Shown here one piece after another: positions 45,905 through 54,661 of a DNA stretch of 64,000 bases. The DNA is from Ferrovibrio sp035304305. GTDB lineage: Bacteria; Pseudomonadota; Alphaproteobacteria; Ferrovibrionales; Ferrovibrionaceae. The translations under genes were made by a program, and so were the position numbers. The stretch is taken from positions 124,001-188,000 of the forward strand of contig NZ_DATGQG010000054.1 of the NCBI RefSeq assembly GCF_035304305.1, read 5' to 3'. Within the stretch, counting starts at the first letter, position 1; the number at the start of each line of letters is the position of its first letter. The notes under the pieces were generated by a model that saw nothing but the letters and a program-made list of their open reading frames with translations, did not search any database and had not been told where the DNA came from.

Positions 45905-46748
45905 TCAGCGTCGAGAGCACGACCAGGCTGGCGATGGCGGGCGGGTCGCGGTTGTAGCGGGCGGCGAAGACGTAGTTGATCACGGCGGCCGGCATGGCGC
46001 ACTGGATGATCAGCACCCCGCGCGCCGGCCCCTCCAGTCCGAGCAGCATGGTCAGGCCGAGGCCGACCGCAACGCCGATCCCGAGCCGCAGCACCGACAG
46101 GATGATGCCGTTGCGCACGTCCTGCACCTTCAGCGTCGCCAGCGAGACACCCAGTGTCAGCAGCATCAGCGGGATGGCGATGCCGCCGGCAACCTGCAGG
46201 CTGCGCATCATCCATTGCGGCAGCTGGACGTCGGTCAGATTGCCGATGATGCCGGCCAGCACGGCATAGATCATCGGCGAGCGCAGTACGGTGCCCAGCT
46301 GGCCGCGGCCGGCCATCAGCGCCTGACCGATGGTGAAATTGCCCAGCGACGAAACGGCGAAAAACAGGATACCCAGAGCCAGCCCCTGCTGGCCGAAGGC
46401 GAACAGGCAGAGAGACAGCCCGGCATTGCCGGCATTGGGGAATGTCAGCGAGGAAACAAAGGTGCGCACCGGCATATGCAGGAGCTTCAGCGCAAGCGCG
46501 CTGGCCGCCATGAAGACCGCCAGCGCCAGCACGCAGGCCAGAAGCATGACGAAGATGATGCTGCGCTCGAACTGGGTCGCCAGCAGCGTATGCAGAACCA
46601 GACAGGGCGTGCCGATATTGGTCGCCAGCAGGCTGACCGTCTCGACCTGGAAGGGACGCCCCCGCTTGGCCCAGAGCCAGCCCATGCCGGCCAGCACGAA
46701 AAGCGGAGCGATGACGGGAAAAATTTCGGCAAGCGCCGCCAGCGGCAT
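45858..46748 (-). CDS. AEC-family transporter
   Basis: A 296-residue inner-membrane protein with about ten helices of the auxin-efflux-carrier (AEC) family; FVLAGMGWLWAKRG at the start, LTFPNAGNAGLSLCLFAFGQQGL in the middle. Bacterial members carry malate, malonate or amino acids. It begins 4 bases after aroB's end in an aroK-aroB-AEC operon, an association without known reason. Confidence 0.85.
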   Translation of the reverse strand: MPLAALAEIFPVIAPLFVLAGMGWLWAKRGRPFQVETVSLLATNIGTPCLVLHTLLATQFERSIIFVMLLACVLALAVFMAASALALKLLHMPVRTFVSSLTFPNAGNAGLSLCLFAFGQQGLALGILFFAVSSLGNFTIGQALMAGRGQLGTVLRSPMIYAVLAGIIGNLTDVQLPQWMMRSLQVAGGIAIPLMLLTLGVSLATLKVQDVRNGIILSVLRLGIGVAVGLGLTMLLGLEGPARGVLIIQCAMPAAVINYVFAARYNRDPPAIASLVVLSTLISFASLPALLLLVLN

Positions 46749-46752
46749 ATGC

Positions 46753-47877
46753 TCAGGCCGCCCTGCGGTCCAGCTGTTCGCTCAGCAGCCCCTGCACGGC
46801 CTCAACCGGCACGTCGTCGCGCTGCACGGCGCGGCCGATCGCTTCGGCAAGTATGAAGACCAGCTTGCCGTCACGGACCTTCTTGTCCTGCCTCATATGA
46901 TCGAGCAGGCGCTCGGCGGAAAAGGCCTGCGCCCCGTCCACATCGGCGAGGCGTGCCGGCAGGCCGGTTTCGGCGAGATGCCGCTCGACGCGCGGCGCCA
47001 GATCTGCGTCGCAAAGCCCCAGCGTACCTGAAAGGCGGAAGGCCAGAGCCATGCCGACCGCAACCCCCTCGCCATGCAGCAGGCGCTGGGAATAGCCGGT
47101 TTCGGCTTCCAGCGCGTGGCCGAATGTATGGCCGAGATTGAGCAGCGCGCGCTCGCCCTCCTCGCGTTCGTCGGCGGCAACGATGCGCGCCTTGTGCGCA
47201 CAGCACCGCGCCACCGCCTCGGCCAGCAATGCGGCATCGCCGCTCAGCAGCTTCGTGCCGTTGGCTTCCAGCCAGGCATAGAACTCGGCATCGCCCAGCA
47301 GGCCGTATTTCACCACTTCGGCATAGCCGGCACGCAGTTCACGCGGCGGCAGCGTCCGCAGCAGGTCGACATCGGCCAGCACCAGGCGCGGCTGGTGAAA
47401 GGCGCCGATCAGGTTCTTGCCCTGCCGCGAATTGATTGCCGTCTTGCCGCCGACCGAGGAATCGACCTGCGCCAGCAGCGAGGTCGGCACCTGAATGAAA
47501 TCCATGCCGCGGCGCAGGACGGAGGCCGCGAACCCGACCAGGTCGCCGATCACGCCGCCGCCGAGCGCGATCAGATGATCGCGGCGCTCGACCTTCAGCG
47601 CCAGCAGCGCCTCGCAGAGGTGCTCGAAACCGGCATAGGATTTCTGCGCCTCGCCGGGCGGCAGAATGATTGCTTCGCTGCCGATACCCTGCTGCGCCAG
47701 CGCGCGCTTCAGCGGCTCGAGATGCCGGGCGGCGACATTCTCGTCGGTAACAATCACGGCGAAAGATCGTCGCAGCAGCGGCGCGATATGTTCGCCGGCA
47801 CGATCCAGCAGGCCGCCGCCGACCAGAATGTCATAGGCGCGCTCGCCCAGCGCCACGCGAACCCGATGCTGCGTCAT
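46753..47877 (-). CDS. aroB: 3-dehydroquinate synthase
   Basis: A 374-residue NAD-dependent enzyme of the shikimate pathway making 3-dehydroquinate from DAHP. NAD-binding GGGVIGDLVGFAASVLRRGMDFIQVPTSLLAQVDSSVGGKTAIN and the zinc region LNLGHTFGHALE are intact. The start overlaps the stop of aroK by 4 bases. The order aroK-aroB is common in proteobacteria. Confidence 0.95.
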   Translation of the reverse strand: MTQHRVRVALGERAYDILVGGGLLDRAGEHIAPLLRRSFAVIVTDENVAARHLEPLKRALAQQGIGSEAIILPPGEAQKSYAGFEHLCEALLALKVERRDHLIALGGGVIGDLVGFAASVLRRGMDFIQVPTSLLAQVDSSVGGKTAINSRQGKNLIGAFHQPRLVLADVDLLRTLPPRELRAGYAEVVKYGLLGDAEFYAWLEANGTKLLSGDAALLAEAVARCCAHKARIVAADEREEGERALLNLGHTFGHALEAETGYSQRLLHGEGVAVGMALAFRLSGTLGLCDADLAPRVERHLAETGLPARLADVDGAQAFSAERLLDHMRQDKKVRDGKLVFILAEAIGRAVQRDDVPVEAVQGLLSEQLDRRAA

Positions 47878-48512
47878 GACTGATGCCCCGCCTTCTCCGC
47901 CAGCGCGCGGTATGTCTCAGGCAGGTGCCGCAGGATCTCGTCCACCACCTCTTCATGCGGCACGTCGCTGGAAATCACCGTGATGTCCGCCTCGGCATAG
48001 ACCGGATAGCGTTCCTCCATCAGGCGCGCCAGCGTGCCGCGGATATCGCCATTCTGCAGCAGCGGCCGGTGCCCGCGCCGGGCGCAGCGGCGCACCAGCA
48101 CGTCGAGATCAGCCTTGAGCCAGATCGAGATGCCGCTGGCCGCGATCCGGCGCCGCGTCTCCGGATTCATGTAGGCGCCGCCGCCGGTCGCCAGCACGAT
48201 GCGCTTCTGGCCAAGCAGCCGGGCGATCACCTTGCGCTCGCCATCGCGGAAGGCAGCCTCGCCATGCTCGGCGAAAATTTCCGGGATCGTCGCACCGGCA
48301 GCCTTCTCGATCTCGGTATCGGCATCGACGAAATCGAATCCGATCGCCTGGGCCAGCCGGCGGCCCACGGAACTCTTCCCGGCCCCCATCAGTCCGACCA
48401 GCACGAGACTGCGCGGTGCGTCCTGTTCCGAGACCTCGCCGCTGTCGCCCCGTCCGGGCCCTGCTGCATGCTGCTCACCGGCGGAATCCGGCGTCATGGC
48501 AATGATACTCAC
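47874..48512 (-). CDS. aroK: Shikimate kinase
   Basis: A 212-residue kinase phosphorylating shikimate. P-loop GLMGAGKSSVG, FVDADTEIEKAAG, EAAFRDGER and ATGGGAY are present; the N-terminal 33 residues extend beyond the usual start as in alphaproteobacterial versions. The GTG at 48512 follows GGAGACGAT; an ATG at 48497 lacks a site. It heads the aroK-aroB-AEC operon. Confidence 0.94.
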   Translation of the reverse strand: MSIIAMTPDSAGEQHAAGPGRGDSGEVSEQDAPRSLVLVGLMGAGKSSVGRRLAQAIGFDFVDADTEIEKAAGATIPEIFAEHGEAAFRDGERKVIARLLGQKRIVLATGGGAYMNPETRRRIAASGISIWLKADLDVLVRRCARRGHRPLLQNGDIRGTLARLMEERYPVYAEADITVISSDVPHEEVVDEILRHLPETYRALAEKAGHQS

Positions 48513-48538
48513 ATCGTCTCCGTTACCGGGCTAGCACA

Positions 48539-48567
48539 TTGCCTGCGCCGCGCCGCGCCGATAGAAT
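48539..48567 (+). promoter_or_regulatory. Candidate sigma70 promoter in the aroK spacer, forward strand
   Basis: TTGCCT at 48539-48544, a 17-base GC-only-rich spacer, TAGAAT at 48562-48567; 86 bases before the small membrane protein gene. Four-of-six and five-of-six matches with ideal spacing support it for the 48654-xerD operon. Confidence 0.5.
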
Positions 48568-48653
48568 GCCGGCAGAATAAAGCAATCGCGTCACATTTCC
48601 AGCGCGGTCCCGGCCCGATGGCCGGCTGCGCCCCGATTACGGAGCCGCGCCGC

Positions 48654-48794
48654 ATGGCCCGCATGTCAGTCTTCTTCATTGCCCTGCTCGTGCTGCTGAT
48701 CGGCGGCGGCGCCGCCTTTCTTGCCACCTGGGACATTCCTGCCCCTCGCGCCAAGGTCGAAAAGGTGATCCCGGCCGACCGACTGGGCAAATAG
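48654..48794 (+). CDS. Small single-pass membrane protein upstream of xerD
   Basis: A 46-residue protein with one hydrophobic helix (SVFFIALLVLLIGGGAAFLA) followed by TWDIPAPRAKVEKVIPADRLGK. GGAG 9 bases before the ATG and a 3-base gap to the next gene support real translation. No family known to me; the helix plus short charged tail resembles small conserved alphaproteobacterial membrane peptides encoded between aroK and xerD. Confidence 0.7.
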   Translation: MARMSVFFIALLVLLIGGGAAFLATWDIPAPRAKVEKVIPADRLGK

Positions 48795-48797
48795 CCG

Positions 48798-50639
48798 ATG
48801 CGGCCAGTCATGCTGCAGGCCAGGCGCTGGGGCCTAGCCGCTCTTCTGGCCGCTGCCGCCTGCGCCGAAGCCACGGCCCAGCCGATCCGGCTGATCCCGT
48901 CGGATGGCGGCGAATCGCCCGCACAGACCGCACCGCAGAACGAGGCGGCTCCGCAGCTCCCGTCCGTGCCGCAGGGCAATGTGCCGCCTGTGGGCGTGAC
49001 GCCCGCAGTCCCGCCGGCGAATACGTCCACCCCGCCCGGCGATACCGCCGCGGCCATGCCGAACGGTTTCGTGATCCAGCCGTTGACGGCGCCTGATCCG
49101 TCCTCGGCCGGCCTGCTGGACGATGGCAATGGCGGCCTCGGCGCCGATATGTGGCAGGGCTCGACCCGCCGCCAGGCGGCCCAGGCCCTGAGCGTGCTGC
49201 CGGCGCCCGTGCCCTCGCCGGCCCTGCGCGAGTTGCAGCGGCGGTTGCTGCTGACCATCGCCGAAGTGCCGTCCGGCGAGCCGCAAACGCCGAGTCTGCT
49301 CGGTCGGCGCATCGCGCAGCTCTACGAGCTTGGCGATGTTGACGCCGCCGGACAGCTGGCAGTGCCGAAGCCGCCCCTGCTGAAAGATACCGTGTTTCTC
49401 CAGGTACCGGTGGATGCGGCCCTGCTGCAGCAGGATCTCATGCGGGCCTGTGAACTGATCCAGCAGGGACTCCGCGAGGACGGCGCGCCTTACTGGCAGA
49501 AGGCCATCGTGCTCTGCCGCTATCACGCCAAGGACATCGCCGGCGGCGATCTGGCGCTCACTCTGTGGCGCGATGGCGGTGGCGACGATGCCGCTTTCAG
49601 CGCGCTGGCCGCCGCCCTGCGCGGCGACACCAAAGTGAAGCTAGACGGACTTGGCGACGCGGTGAGCCCGCTGCATCTGGCGACGCTGCGCGCGGCCGGC
49701 CGGCCGGTGCCGAAAAACTGGCTGGAGATCGCCGCGCCGGCGGTTCTGGCAGAACTCGCCGGATACGAGAAGGCCGACGCCGATACGCGGCTCGCTGCAG
49801 CGGAGGCCGCAAGCCGCCTCGGCGCGCTCCCTCCGGCCAGACTGGCAGAAGCCTATGGCAACGTGGAGATCACCGATGCCCAGCGCAGCGCGCTGCTCGC
49901 CGGCAAGGACCATACGCCGCGCGCCGCCGCCGCGCTGTACCAGGCCGCCAAGAACGCCACCGAGCCGAAGCAGCGGACCGACCTGCTGCAGCGTGCCTTC
50001 GAACTGGGGCAGGCGCGCGACCTGCTGTTCCCCACTGCCGCCGTTCTGCAGCCACTCGCCGCCGATCTTACTCCCGATGAGAGCACCGCCGCCGCGGCAC
50101 CGGCAATGATCCGCCTCAACCTTGCTGCCGGCGAGGTCGGGCTGGCACGGCTCTGGTACAACACACTGCTGACACTGACGCCCGAGCGCGGCGGGATGGT
50201 GGCGCAGGCCTGGCCGCTGCTGCTGATCGCCGGCGCCGAGACTGAGTGGCAGGACAGCCGCTTCGACGCCTGGCTGGCCACCATGGAGAAGATGCCCGCG
50301 GCCGAACGCAATGCCCGGGTCACGCTGCTGCTGACCCTGGCAGAAGGCGCGGGCATCGCGGTGCCGGCGGAACGCTGGGATGCGCTGCTGGCCCCCACTG
50401 CCGGCACGGGAACCCGCAGCGGCGCGCCACCCGCCATCTGGCGCAACCTTGCCCGCGCCGCGCAGGCGCAGGCAAAGGCCGAAACCGTGGCGCTGGCGCT
50501 GGCGCTGCTCGGCTCGCACGGCACGGAGATGGCCGATGCGCAGACTCTGGTCACCGCACTGAACGCCCTGCGCGGCGCCGGGCTCGGCCGCGAGGCGCAG
50601 CAGATCGCCCTGGAAGCCGCGCTGCTGCGGAATTTCTGA
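48798..50639 (+). CDS. Secreted or periplasmic helical-repeat protein of unknown function
   Basis: A 613-residue protein. The signal-like N-terminus (WGLAALLAAAACAEATAQP) is followed by a Pro/Gly-rich spacer (about 30-100) and a long Ala/Leu-rich helical body with repeated motifs such as AAALYQAAKNATEPKQRTDLLQRAFELGQ, suggesting an alpha solenoid. No catalytic motif. It is 3 bases after the small membrane gene and 7 before xerD, so all three are an operon. Unknown role; context suggests chromosome or cell-envelope function at division. Confidence 0.75.
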   Translation: MRPVMLQARRWGLAALLAAAACAEATAQPIRLIPSDGGESPAQTAPQNEAAPQLPSVPQGNVPPVGVTPAVPPANTSTPPGDTAAAMPNGFVIQPLTAPDPSSAGLLDDGNGGLGADMWQGSTRRQAAQALSVLPAPVPSPALRELQRRLLLTIAEVPSGEPQTPSLLGRRIAQLYELGDVDAAGQLAVPKPPLLKDTVFLQVPVDAALLQQDLMRACELIQQGLREDGAPYWQKAIVLCRYHAKDIAGGDLALTLWRDGGGDDAAFSALAAALRGDTKVKLDGLGDAVSPLHLATLRAAGRPVPKNWLEIAAPAVLAELAGYEKADADTRLAAAEAASRLGALPPARLAEAYGNVEITDAQRSALLAGKDHTPRAAAALYQAAKNATEPKQRTDLLQRAFELGQARDLLFPTAAVLQPLAADLTPDESTAAAAPAMIRLNLAAGEVGLARLWYNTLLTLTPERGGMVAQAWPLLLIAGAETEWQDSRFDAWLATMEKMPAAERNARVTLLLTLAEGAGIAVPAERWDALLAPTAGTGTRSGAPPAIWRNLARAAQAQAKAETVALALALLGSHGTEMADAQTLVTALNALRGAGLGREAQQIALEAALLRNF

Positions 50640-50646
50640 GCGCCCG

Positions 50647-51561
50647 ATGGCGCGGCCCGACCGTCACATCGAAAACTTCCTTGAAATGCTGAGTGCCGAG
50701 CGTGGCCTGGCGCAGAATTCCCTGCTGGCCTACCGCACCGATCTCGCCGATTTTGCCGGCTTCCTCACTGCCGAAGGCGAAAGCGTGGAGCGCATCGGCA
50801 TCGCCGCGCTGCGGCGCTACGTGCAGGGCCTTGCCGATGCCGGATTGAAACCGGCGACGGCAGCCCGACGCCTCTCGGCATTGCGGCAGTTCTTCCGCTT
50901 TCTCGCCCGGGAGGGATTGCGCAGCGACGATCCCGCCGCGCTGCTGGACGCCCCCAAACGCGCGCGCGCCCTGCCCAAGCTGCTGAGCGAGGAGGAGGTC
51001 GACCGGCTGCTGCAGGCGGCGCGCGAGCTGCGCGAGGATCCGGCCGAGGCGGCCAGGCTGACGGCGCTGCTGGAACTGCTCTATGCCACCGGCCTGCGGG
51101 TCAGCGAGCTGGTTTCCCTGCGCTGGCCGCCCTTCGGCGACGATCCGCGCTTCCTGGTGATCCGGGGCAAGGGCGGCAAGGAACGGCTGGTCCCGTTGAG
51201 CGAACCGGCCCGTCAGGCGGTGGAGGCCTATGCCGGCTTCCGCACCGACTTCCTGCAGCCAAAGCGGACTTCGCCCTGGCTGTTCCCCTCCCGTGGCGAG
51301 AGCGGCCATCTGACCCGCCAGCGTTTCGGCCAGCTGCTGAAAGATCTCGCCATTCAGGCCCGGATTCCGCCGGCGAAAGTCTCGCCCCATGTGCTGCGGC
51401 ATGCCTTCGCCAGCCATCTGCTGGCACGCGGCGCCGATCTGCGCGCGGTGCAGAAAATGCTCGGCCATGCCGATATCAGCACCACCCAGATCTATACCCA
51501 TGTGCTGGAGGCGCGGAAGCAGGCGCTGGTGCGGCAGCATCACCCGCTGGCCCGGGCCTGA
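50647..51561 (+). CDS. xerD: Tyrosine recombinase XerD
   Basis: A 304-residue site-specific recombinase acting on chromosome dimers at dif. N-terminal SAM-like domain with ERGLAQNSLLAYRTDLADF, then the catalytic domain with the family residues: Arg in ATGLRVSELVSLRW, Lys in RGKGGKERLVPL, His and Arg in HVLRHAFASHLL, His in LGHADISTTQIY and the nucleophilic Tyr in IYTHV. Sizes and motifs match XerD rather than a phage integrase. It follows the unknown 613-residue gene by 7 bases. Confidence 0.93.
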   Translation: MARPDRHIENFLEMLSAERGLAQNSLLAYRTDLADFAGFLTAEGESVERIGIAALRRYVQGLADAGLKPATAARRLSALRQFFRFLAREGLRSDDPAALLDAPKRARALPKLLSEEEVDRLLQAARELREDPAEAARLTALLELLYATGLRVSELVSLRWPPFGDDPRFLVIRGKGGKERLVPLSEPARQAVEAYAGFRTDFLQPKRTSPWLFPSRGESGHLTRQRFGQLLKDLAIQARIPPAKVSPHVLRHAFASHLLARGADLRAVQKMLGHADISTTQIYTHVLEARKQALVRQHHPLARA

Positions 51562-51671
51562 CCCACCGGCCGGACCCGCAATGGCCACAATCCGGGTAAT
51601 TTTCTGAGTCTTGCCACGTTTATCCGGCGCTGTTAGCAGATGCGGCAGACCGATGAAGGGAAAGTGGTGCC

Positions 51672-52652
51672 ATGAGCTTCAAGACGATCACGCCAGCGCC
51701 GACCCGGCTCAACCGCTGTGAACTGGCCGTACCGGGCAGCAGCACCAAGCTGTTCGAAAAGGCCGCGAAATCCGCTGCCGACGTGATCTTCCTCGACCTC
51801 GAGGATGCCGTCGCCCCCGACGACAAGCCGCAGGCGCGCAAGAACATCGTCCAGGCGCTGCATGACATCGACTGGGGCCGCAAGACGATGTCGGTGCGCA
51901 TCAACGGCCTCGATACCCATTACATGTACCGCGACGTGATCGAGGTCGTCGAAGGCGCCGGCGACAAGCTCGACCTCATCATGGTGCCGAAGGTCGGCAC
52001 CGCCGCCGATATCTACGCCGTCGACATGCTGCTGACCCAGATCGAGACGGCGAAGGGCCTCAGGAAGCGCATCGGCATCGAGGCCATCATCGAAACCGCG
52101 CTGGGCATGCAGAACATCCACGAGATCGCGGCGGCTTCGCCGCGGCTGGAAAGCCTGCATTTCGGCGTCGCCGACTATTCGGCCTCAACGCGGGCACGCA
52201 CCACCTCGATCGGCGGACCCAACCCGCTTTACGGCGTGCTGACCGACAAGGACGGCGATAAGCCCCGCGAGTTCTTCTGGGGCGATATGTGGCATTACGC
52301 GATAGCGCGCATGGTGGTGGCCGCGCGTGCCAACGGGCTGCGGCCGATCGACGGTCCGTTCGGCGACTTCGCCGACGCGGAAGGCTACAAGGCGCAGGCC
52401 AACCGGGCCGCGATCCTCGGCTGCGAGGGCAAATGGGCGATCCACCCGTCCCAGATCCCGCTGGCCAACGAGGTCTACACGCCGCCGGAATCGGAGGTCG
52501 CCAAGGCGCGGCGCATTCTGGATGCGATGAAGCAGGCCCAGGCCGAGGGCAAGGGAGCCGTCGCGCTGGATGGCAAGCTGATCGACATCGCCTCGATCCG
52601 CCAGGCGGAAGGCATCGTCAAGCAGGCCGAGCTGATCGCCCAGGGCAGCTGA
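51672..52652 (+). CDS. mcl1: L-malyl-CoA / beta-methylmalyl-CoA lyase
   Basis: A 326-residue CitE-like lyase interconverting malyl-CoA with glyoxylate and acetyl-CoA, and methylmalyl-CoA with glyoxylate and propionyl-CoA. SRRCELAVPGSS-like N-terminus (LNRCELAVPGSSTKLFEKAA), magnesium-site FLDLEDAVAPDDK, IETALGMQNI and HFGVADYSASTRARTTSIGG are typical of Mcl1. It suggests use of the ethylmalonyl-CoA or serine cycle; other pathway genes are outside the window. A ribosome site GAAGGGAAAG precedes the ATG. Confidence 0.88.
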   Translation: MSFKTITPAPTRLNRCELAVPGSSTKLFEKAAKSAADVIFLDLEDAVAPDDKPQARKNIVQALHDIDWGRKTMSVRINGLDTHYMYRDVIEVVEGAGDKLDLIMVPKVGTAADIYAVDMLLTQIETAKGLRKRIGIEAIIETALGMQNIHEIAAASPRLESLHFGVADYSASTRARTTSIGGPNPLYGVLTDKDGDKPREFFWGDMWHYAIARMVVAARANGLRPIDGPFGDFADAEGYKAQANRAAILGCEGKWAIHPSQIPLANEVYTPPESEVAKARRILDAMKQAQAEGKGAVALDGKLIDIASIRQAEGIVKQAELIAQGS

Positions 52653-52665
52653 CAGGTTTCAGGGG

Positions 52666-54633
52666 TTATTCCGCCGCGGAGGCCTTGGCGGGTTCCGGGC
52701 GCCCGGATCCGCCGGCATCGGCCGCCTTGTCCTGCCCCCGGGGCGCATGCTGGAATTCCGGTACCAGTGTCTTCAGCTGCGTCAGCACCGAAGCCGTATC
52801 CCGGGATCTGGCCGCCTCCAGCAGGGCATCAAGACTGCGTTCCAGTTCGGCGTGATCGATGATCCGCGGCGCACCCAGCAGCACGCCTTCCTGCGGCGTC
52901 GGCACCAGCGCCTCGTCGCGATGCAGCACTTCCTCGTAGAGCTTCTCACCCGGCCGCAAACCGGTGAAGACGACCTTGATGTCGCGCTCCGGCTGCATGC
53001 CGGCCAGGCGGATCATCTGATAGGCCAGATCGCGGATGCGAACCGGCTCGCCCATGTCGAGCACAAAAATCTTTCCTGCCGCATCGAGCTCGGCCGTCGG
53101 CAGAGCGGCGGCCTGCAGGATGAGCTCCACGGCTTCACGGGTCGTCATGAAGAAGCGGGTCACTTCCGGATGCGTGACGGTGAGCGGTCCGCCGGCGGCG
53201 AGCTGGCGCTGGAACAGCGGAACTACCGAGCCGGATGACCCCAGGACGTTGCCGAAGCGCACCGTCACGAAGCGCGTCAGGCCGGAGGAAAGATCAAGAC
53301 TCTGGCAGATCATCTCCGCCACGCGCTTGCTCGCCCCCATCACGTTCGTCGGATTCACCGCCTTGTCGGTGGAGATCAGCACCATGGTGCCGACATCGTG
53401 ACGCTGGCAGGCTGCAGCCAGCTGCCGCGTGCCGATCACATTGGTCAGCACCCCCTCTTCGATATTGGCTTCGACCAGCGGTACATGCTTGTACGCCGCG
53501 GCATGCAGAACGATCTCGGGGCGAAATTCGCGGAAGACCTGCTCGATCCGTTCGGGCGAGCGAATATCGGCCAGCACCGCGGCCCGCGGGACGCCGGAGA
53601 AACGCTCCGCCATCTCCATGTCGATCTGGTACAACGCATGTTCGCTCTGCTCGAACAGCACCAGCAGGGCCGGCTTCAGTTCCGCGATCTGGCGGACCAG
53701 CTCGGAGCCAATGGTTCCTCCGGCACCGGTCACCAGCACACGGCGGCCGGTGATCAGCTGCACGACTAGCGTACGGTCCAGCACGCGCTGCGACCGTCCG
53801 AGCAGATCCTCGACATCGATCGGCCGCGGCTGCTGCGCCGCCTCGTCCTCCCGGCGGAATTCCGTCATTCGCGGCAGGCGCGAGACGCTGATTGCCAGCG
53901 GCGCGGCCAGATCGAGCAGCCGGCGGATGCTGGCGCCGCCCAGCCGTTCGTCCGCGATCACGATCCGGCGCGGCCGATCCCCTTCATGCATGCCGTTGAC
54001 GACCGAAGGCAGATCCTCGATTCCGCCCAGGATGCGGATGCCGCGCAGATCCCGGCCCTGCCGGCCTTCGCTGTTGTCGATAATCCCCACCACGCGATAG
54101 CCGGCCTGACGATTGCGCTCCATCTCGCGGATGAAGGCATCGGCAGCGAGGCCGGAGCCGACGAGCAGCACGGGCACGCGGCGATCAGTACCGGAAATGA
54201 GTGCGCCGGTCAGGCTGCCTTCCTTCCAGCTGCGATAGAGCAGCCGGGACCCGGCCAGCAGGGCAACCAGGATGAAGAACTGCAGGATGAGCGCGCTGCG
54301 CGGATAGGCTTCCAGACGCGTGACGAAGAACAGCAAGGGCAGGAAGAGCAGCAGCGACAGAGCGGACGCCCGCAGGATCGCCAGCATGTCGCGCATGGAG
54401 GCAAAATGCCAGATCCCGCGGTACAGACCGGAGAAACGGAAGACTACGGCCGCCACCAGCGTGAAGACCACCATGCCCTCCCACGCCTGCAGGGGGCTCC
54501 AGCGCCAATCGGCGAGCCAGTAACGCAGCCACAGCGCGGCCTGGTAGGACAGCGCCGCCATGACGATGTCATGCAGCGCCACGACCATGACGCGCCGGTT
54601 CAGGCGGGGGAAAATAATCTGTCTGAGTCCCAC
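52666..54633 (-). CDS. Nucleotide-sugar 4,6-dehydratase of the CapD/FlaA1/WbpM group
   Basis: A 655-residue membrane-anchored enzyme converting UDP-GlcNAc to its 4-keto-6-deoxy form for O-antigen or capsule. Four N-terminal helices (about 15-125), a Rossmann-like linker domain with VLLVGSGLAADAFIREME, then the SDR domain with VTGAGGTIGSELVRQI and ISTDKAVNPTNVMGASKRVAE, in which Met replaces the catalytic Tyr as in WbpM. It ends with an Ala/Gly-rich tail. It follows the WecA-like gene on the minus strand. Confidence 0.92.
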   Translation of the reverse strand: MGLRQIIFPRLNRRVMVVALHDIVMAALSYQAALWLRYWLADWRWSPLQAWEGMVVFTLVAAVVFRFSGLYRGIWHFASMRDMLAILRASALSLLLFLPLLFFVTRLEAYPRSALILQFFILVALLAGSRLLYRSWKEGSLTGALISGTDRRVPVLLVGSGLAADAFIREMERNRQAGYRVVGIIDNSEGRQGRDLRGIRILGGIEDLPSVVNGMHEGDRPRRIVIADERLGGASIRRLLDLAAPLAISVSRLPRMTEFRREDEAAQQPRPIDVEDLLGRSQRVLDRTLVVQLITGRRVLVTGAGGTIGSELVRQIAELKPALLVLFEQSEHALYQIDMEMAERFSGVPRAAVLADIRSPERIEQVFREFRPEIVLHAAAYKHVPLVEANIEEGVLTNVIGTRQLAAACQRHDVGTMVLISTDKAVNPTNVMGASKRVAEMICQSLDLSSGLTRFVTVRFGNVLGSSGSVVPLFQRQLAAGGPLTVTHPEVTRFFMTTREAVELILQAAALPTAELDAAGKIFVLDMGEPVRIRDLAYQMIRLAGMQPERDIKVVFTGLRPGEKLYEEVLHRDEALVPTPQEGVLLGAPRIIDHAELERSLDALLEAARSRDTASVLTQLKTLVPEFQHAPRGQDKAADAGGSGRPEPAKASAAE

Positions 54634-54661
54634 AGCTTTCAGTTGCCGTTTTCCAAGGGGG

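Noticed and set aside
50647..51561. Tyrosine recombinase as sign of an integrated element
   Set aside because: Length, motifs and operon context are those of chromosomal XerD; no attachment repeats or phage genes are near.
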